The position numbers were made by a program, and so were the translations under genes. The notes beneath the pieces are model-generated. The model made no database searches, was not told the DNA's origin, and was given only the letters and a program-made list of their open reading frames with translations. Of a DNA stretch of 64,000 nt, positions 62,571-64,000 are shown one piece after another. The stretch is from Sphingomonas sp. URHD0057 (GTDB taxonomy: Bacteria; Pseudomonadota; Alphaproteobacteria; Sphingomonadales; Sphingomonadaceae). The stretch spans positions 1 to 64,000 of the forward strand of contig NZ_JIAU01000009.1 in the NCBI RefSeq assembly GCF_000620665.1, in the 5' to 3' direction. Numbering within the stretch: position 1 is the first letter of the stretch; each line of letters begins with the position of its first letter.

Positions 62571-63223
62571 GACGCCTTTCCGTTCCCTTCGAACCTCGGA
62601 CTTGTCGCATGGTCCCGATGACGAATTCCGGACACGCGCGCGACTCTCGAGACAGTGAGCGCGAGGATCTTGGCGTCAAGCCACAACGACCAGCGATCGA
62701 CATAGTGCAGGTCGAGCGCGAATCGCTGCTGCCAAGTGAGGGCGTTGCGCCCGCTCACCTGCGCCAGGCCGGTAAGGCCGGGGCGAACATCATGGCGGCG
62801 TTGCTGTTCGGGAGAATAAAGGGGGAGATAATCCATAAGGAGGGGCCGCGGGCCGACCAGGCTCATTTCGCCTTTAAGAACATTGATGAGCTCGGGAAGC
62901 TCATCGAGGCTTGTCGCGCGAAGGAAGCGGCCCGCCCTGCCGAGGCGCTTTGCATCCTCCAGCAACGCGCCGTCGGCGTCGCGCCGGTCGGTCATCGAGC
63001 GGAACTTGACGAGATTGAACGGACGGCCGTGCAATCCCGGGCGCTTCTGCCTGAACAGGATTGGGCGGCCGACGGCTGTAAGGACGATGAGGCTGGCGAG
63101 GAGGAAGAGCGGCGAGAGGAGAATGAGGAGGAGGCCGGCAAAAAGTACGTCAACGGCCCGTTTGGGCAGGCCAAGCGCCGGGTGCCCGCGCTTTGATCGA
63201 GAAGCTTCAACCTGGGGAAGCAA
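62567..63223 (-). CDS. Phosphoglycosyl transferase, PglC/WcaJ-type sugar transferase
   Basis: The core is a small monotopic PglC-type enzyme: re-entrant helix (RAVDVLFAGLLLILLSPLF), FRQKRPGLHGRPFNLVKFRSM, the DE dyad in SLDELPELINVLKGEMSLVGPRPLL and the closing GLAQVSGRNALTWQQRF. Even the C-terminal tail follows Campylobacter PglC. It transfers phospho-sugar from the UDP-sugar to undecaprenyl phosphate, priming the glycan. There is no ATG or GTG start before the fold; TTG at 63223 gives 218 residues close to PglC length, and TTG at 63322 or 63367 are alternatives. Confidence 0.87.
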   Translation of the reverse strand: MLPQVEASRSKRGHPALGLPKRAVDVLFAGLLLILLSPLFLLASLIVLTAVGRPILFRQKRPGLHGRPFNLVKFRSMTDRRDADGALLEDAKRLGRAGRFLRATSLDELPELINVLKGEMSLVGPRPLLMDYLPLYSPEQQRRHDVRPGLTGLAQVSGRNALTWQQRFALDLHYVDRWSLWLDAKILALTVSRVARVSGIRHRDHATSPRFEGNGKAS

Positions 63224-63445
63224 GCGCTGCTGCCTGTCTTTTGCGAAAGAGAGTGGCGGAAAATGCGCCAGATAGCATGGCGGCGAAGCCTTGAGAAACG
63301 CTGCGGCCGCCCCTTCCGCCAATGCCAGCCTGCCTCGGGAAATGCCGTCCGGTCTTGATGTTCTCAAGCGAACGGCACAAAGCGCGCCGCCATGGGTTTG
63401 GCCTCTTCGGGTCGCGTGAAGCTGGGCGAGGGGAGCTCTCGTAAC

Positions 63446-64000
63446 GTGCGCAGATTGATAACGATTGCTGTCACCCTGGGCGCACTAACGGCAGGCGGCT
63501 GCGCGTCCGATCCTGAGCTTGGCGAGGGCAGTAGCGCCGTCCGGGTGGCCGGCAGCCTTCCTCCGCCCGACGAGCCAAAGACCGCCATCGACCTCACCAA
63601 TTACCGGATCGGGCCGTTGGACGTCATCCGGGTCGAAGTCTTCGGCGCGCCGGAGCTGGCCCGCGAGGCGGAGGTCGATGCCGCGGGCAATTTCTCGCTT
63701 CCGCTCGCCGGCGCCATTCAGGCCGCCGGCCGCACGCCGGCCGAGTTTTCCGAAGAGATCGCGTCCCATCTTCGCCAGCGCTACCTCAAGAACCCGCAGG
63801 TTTCGGTCAATATCGTCAAGGCGAAAAGCCGGACGTTCGCGGTCGAGGGAGCAGTGCGCGAGCCGGGTCTCTATCCGATTGTCGGCAAGTTGACCTTGCT
63901 CGAGGCGATCGCAACGGCAAGGGGCGTCGGGACGGTTGCCAATCTCAACAATGTCGTCATCTTCAGAACCGTCAACAAGCAGAAGATGGGCGCGTTGTTC
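63446..64000 (+). CDS. Polysaccharide export lipoprotein, Wza-like (partial, right edge)
   Basis: The frame is open to the window end. The GTG at 63446 gives a short lipoprotein signal with LTAGGC, lipidated Cys near residue 19; in-frame starts at 63392 (ATG) and 63416 (GTG) are alternatives. The mature part has the Poly_export domain (YRIGPLDVIRVEVFGAPELA near residue 50) and a SLBB domain (FAVEGAVREPGLYPIVG), as in Wza/KpsD outer-membrane exporters. It is divergent from the PglC-like gene with a shared upstream region. Confidence 0.88.
   Translation, partial: MRRLITIAVTLGALTAGGCASDPELGEGSSAVRVAGSLPPPDEPKTAIDLTNYRIGPLDVIRVEVFGAPELAREAEVDAAGNFSLPLAGAIQAAGRTPAEFSEEIASHLRQRYLKNPQVSVNIVKAKSRTFAVEGAVREPGLYPIVGKLTLLEAIATARGVGTVANLNNVVIFRTVNKQKMGALF

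Overview
The window looks like a chromosomal segment of a GC-rich alphaproteobacterium, most likely a sphingomonad (Sphingomonas or a close relative). The reasons are an NDUFS4-type complex I accessory subunit, a PrsK/PrsR sensor-regulator pair of the PEP-CTERM/exosortase type, DUF2171, DUF4893 and tandem DUF885 proteins, a large TonB-dependent receptor, and dense GC-rich coding with overlapping genes. This assignment is from gene content only.

Layout. 1-2.2 kb: an RTX/Ig-repeat surface or secreted protein on the minus strand, open at the left edge. 2.4-4.2 kb: a sulfotransferase and HAD hydrolase pair. 4.36-8.61 kb: a TonB receptor, an XRE-cupin regulator and a dipeptide epimerase, lying between an intact tRNA-Ala(CGC) and a second copy of its 3' half; this is the geometry of a small tRNA-integrated island, and no integrase is visible inside. 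8.8-14.4 kb: housekeeping genes (DUF2171 protein, NADP-dependent oxidoreductase, zinc metallopeptidase, 3-hydroxybutyrate dehydrogenase, DUF4893 lipoprotein, aldo/keto reductase). 14.5-18 kb: prsK-prsR. 18-30 kb: envelope and peptidase genes (two DUF885 paralogues, Uup-type ABC-F protein, small periplasmic protein, S41 protease, an OmpR-type two-component system, M13 peptidase). 29.9-32.4 kb: polyprenyl diphosphate synthase, NDUFS4-like subunit and UDP-GlcNAc 2-epimerase with a suspicious N-terminus. 32.6-40.3 kb: a giant soluble hybrid kinase with a poly-HAMP array, a second hybrid kinase and a 58-residue acidic protein.

40.3-46 kb is accessory in character: a tRNA-Glu 3'-half attachment remnant, a tyrosine recombinase, a ribbon-helix-helix protein, PilZ and GGDEF-EAL c-di-GMP proteins, and a RadC-like protein without its metal motif. 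46-64 kb is a polysaccharide locus: a PglF/CapD-type dehydratase, a truncated UDP-xylose-synthase remnant, three methyltransferases plus a TylF-type one, Wzy- and Wzx-like membrane proteins, four glycosyltransferases, a Tat-exported beta-helix carbohydrate-active protein, a DegT aminotransferase, a PglD-like acetyltransferase, a PglC-like phosphoglycosyl transferase and the start of a Wza-type export lipoprotein.

How the parts may work together: PglF-, PglE-, PglD-, PglC- and PglA-like activities together suggest a glycan primed with a bacillosamine-type (2,4-diamino-trideoxy) sugar, elongated by the glycosyltransferases, flipped by the Wzx-like protein, polymerised by the Wzy-like protein and exported through the Wza-like protein. 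The c-di-GMP genes and PrsK/PrsR are plausible regulators of surface polysaccharide, but nothing in the sequence proves that link. I found no CRISPR array, rRNA or complete transposon.
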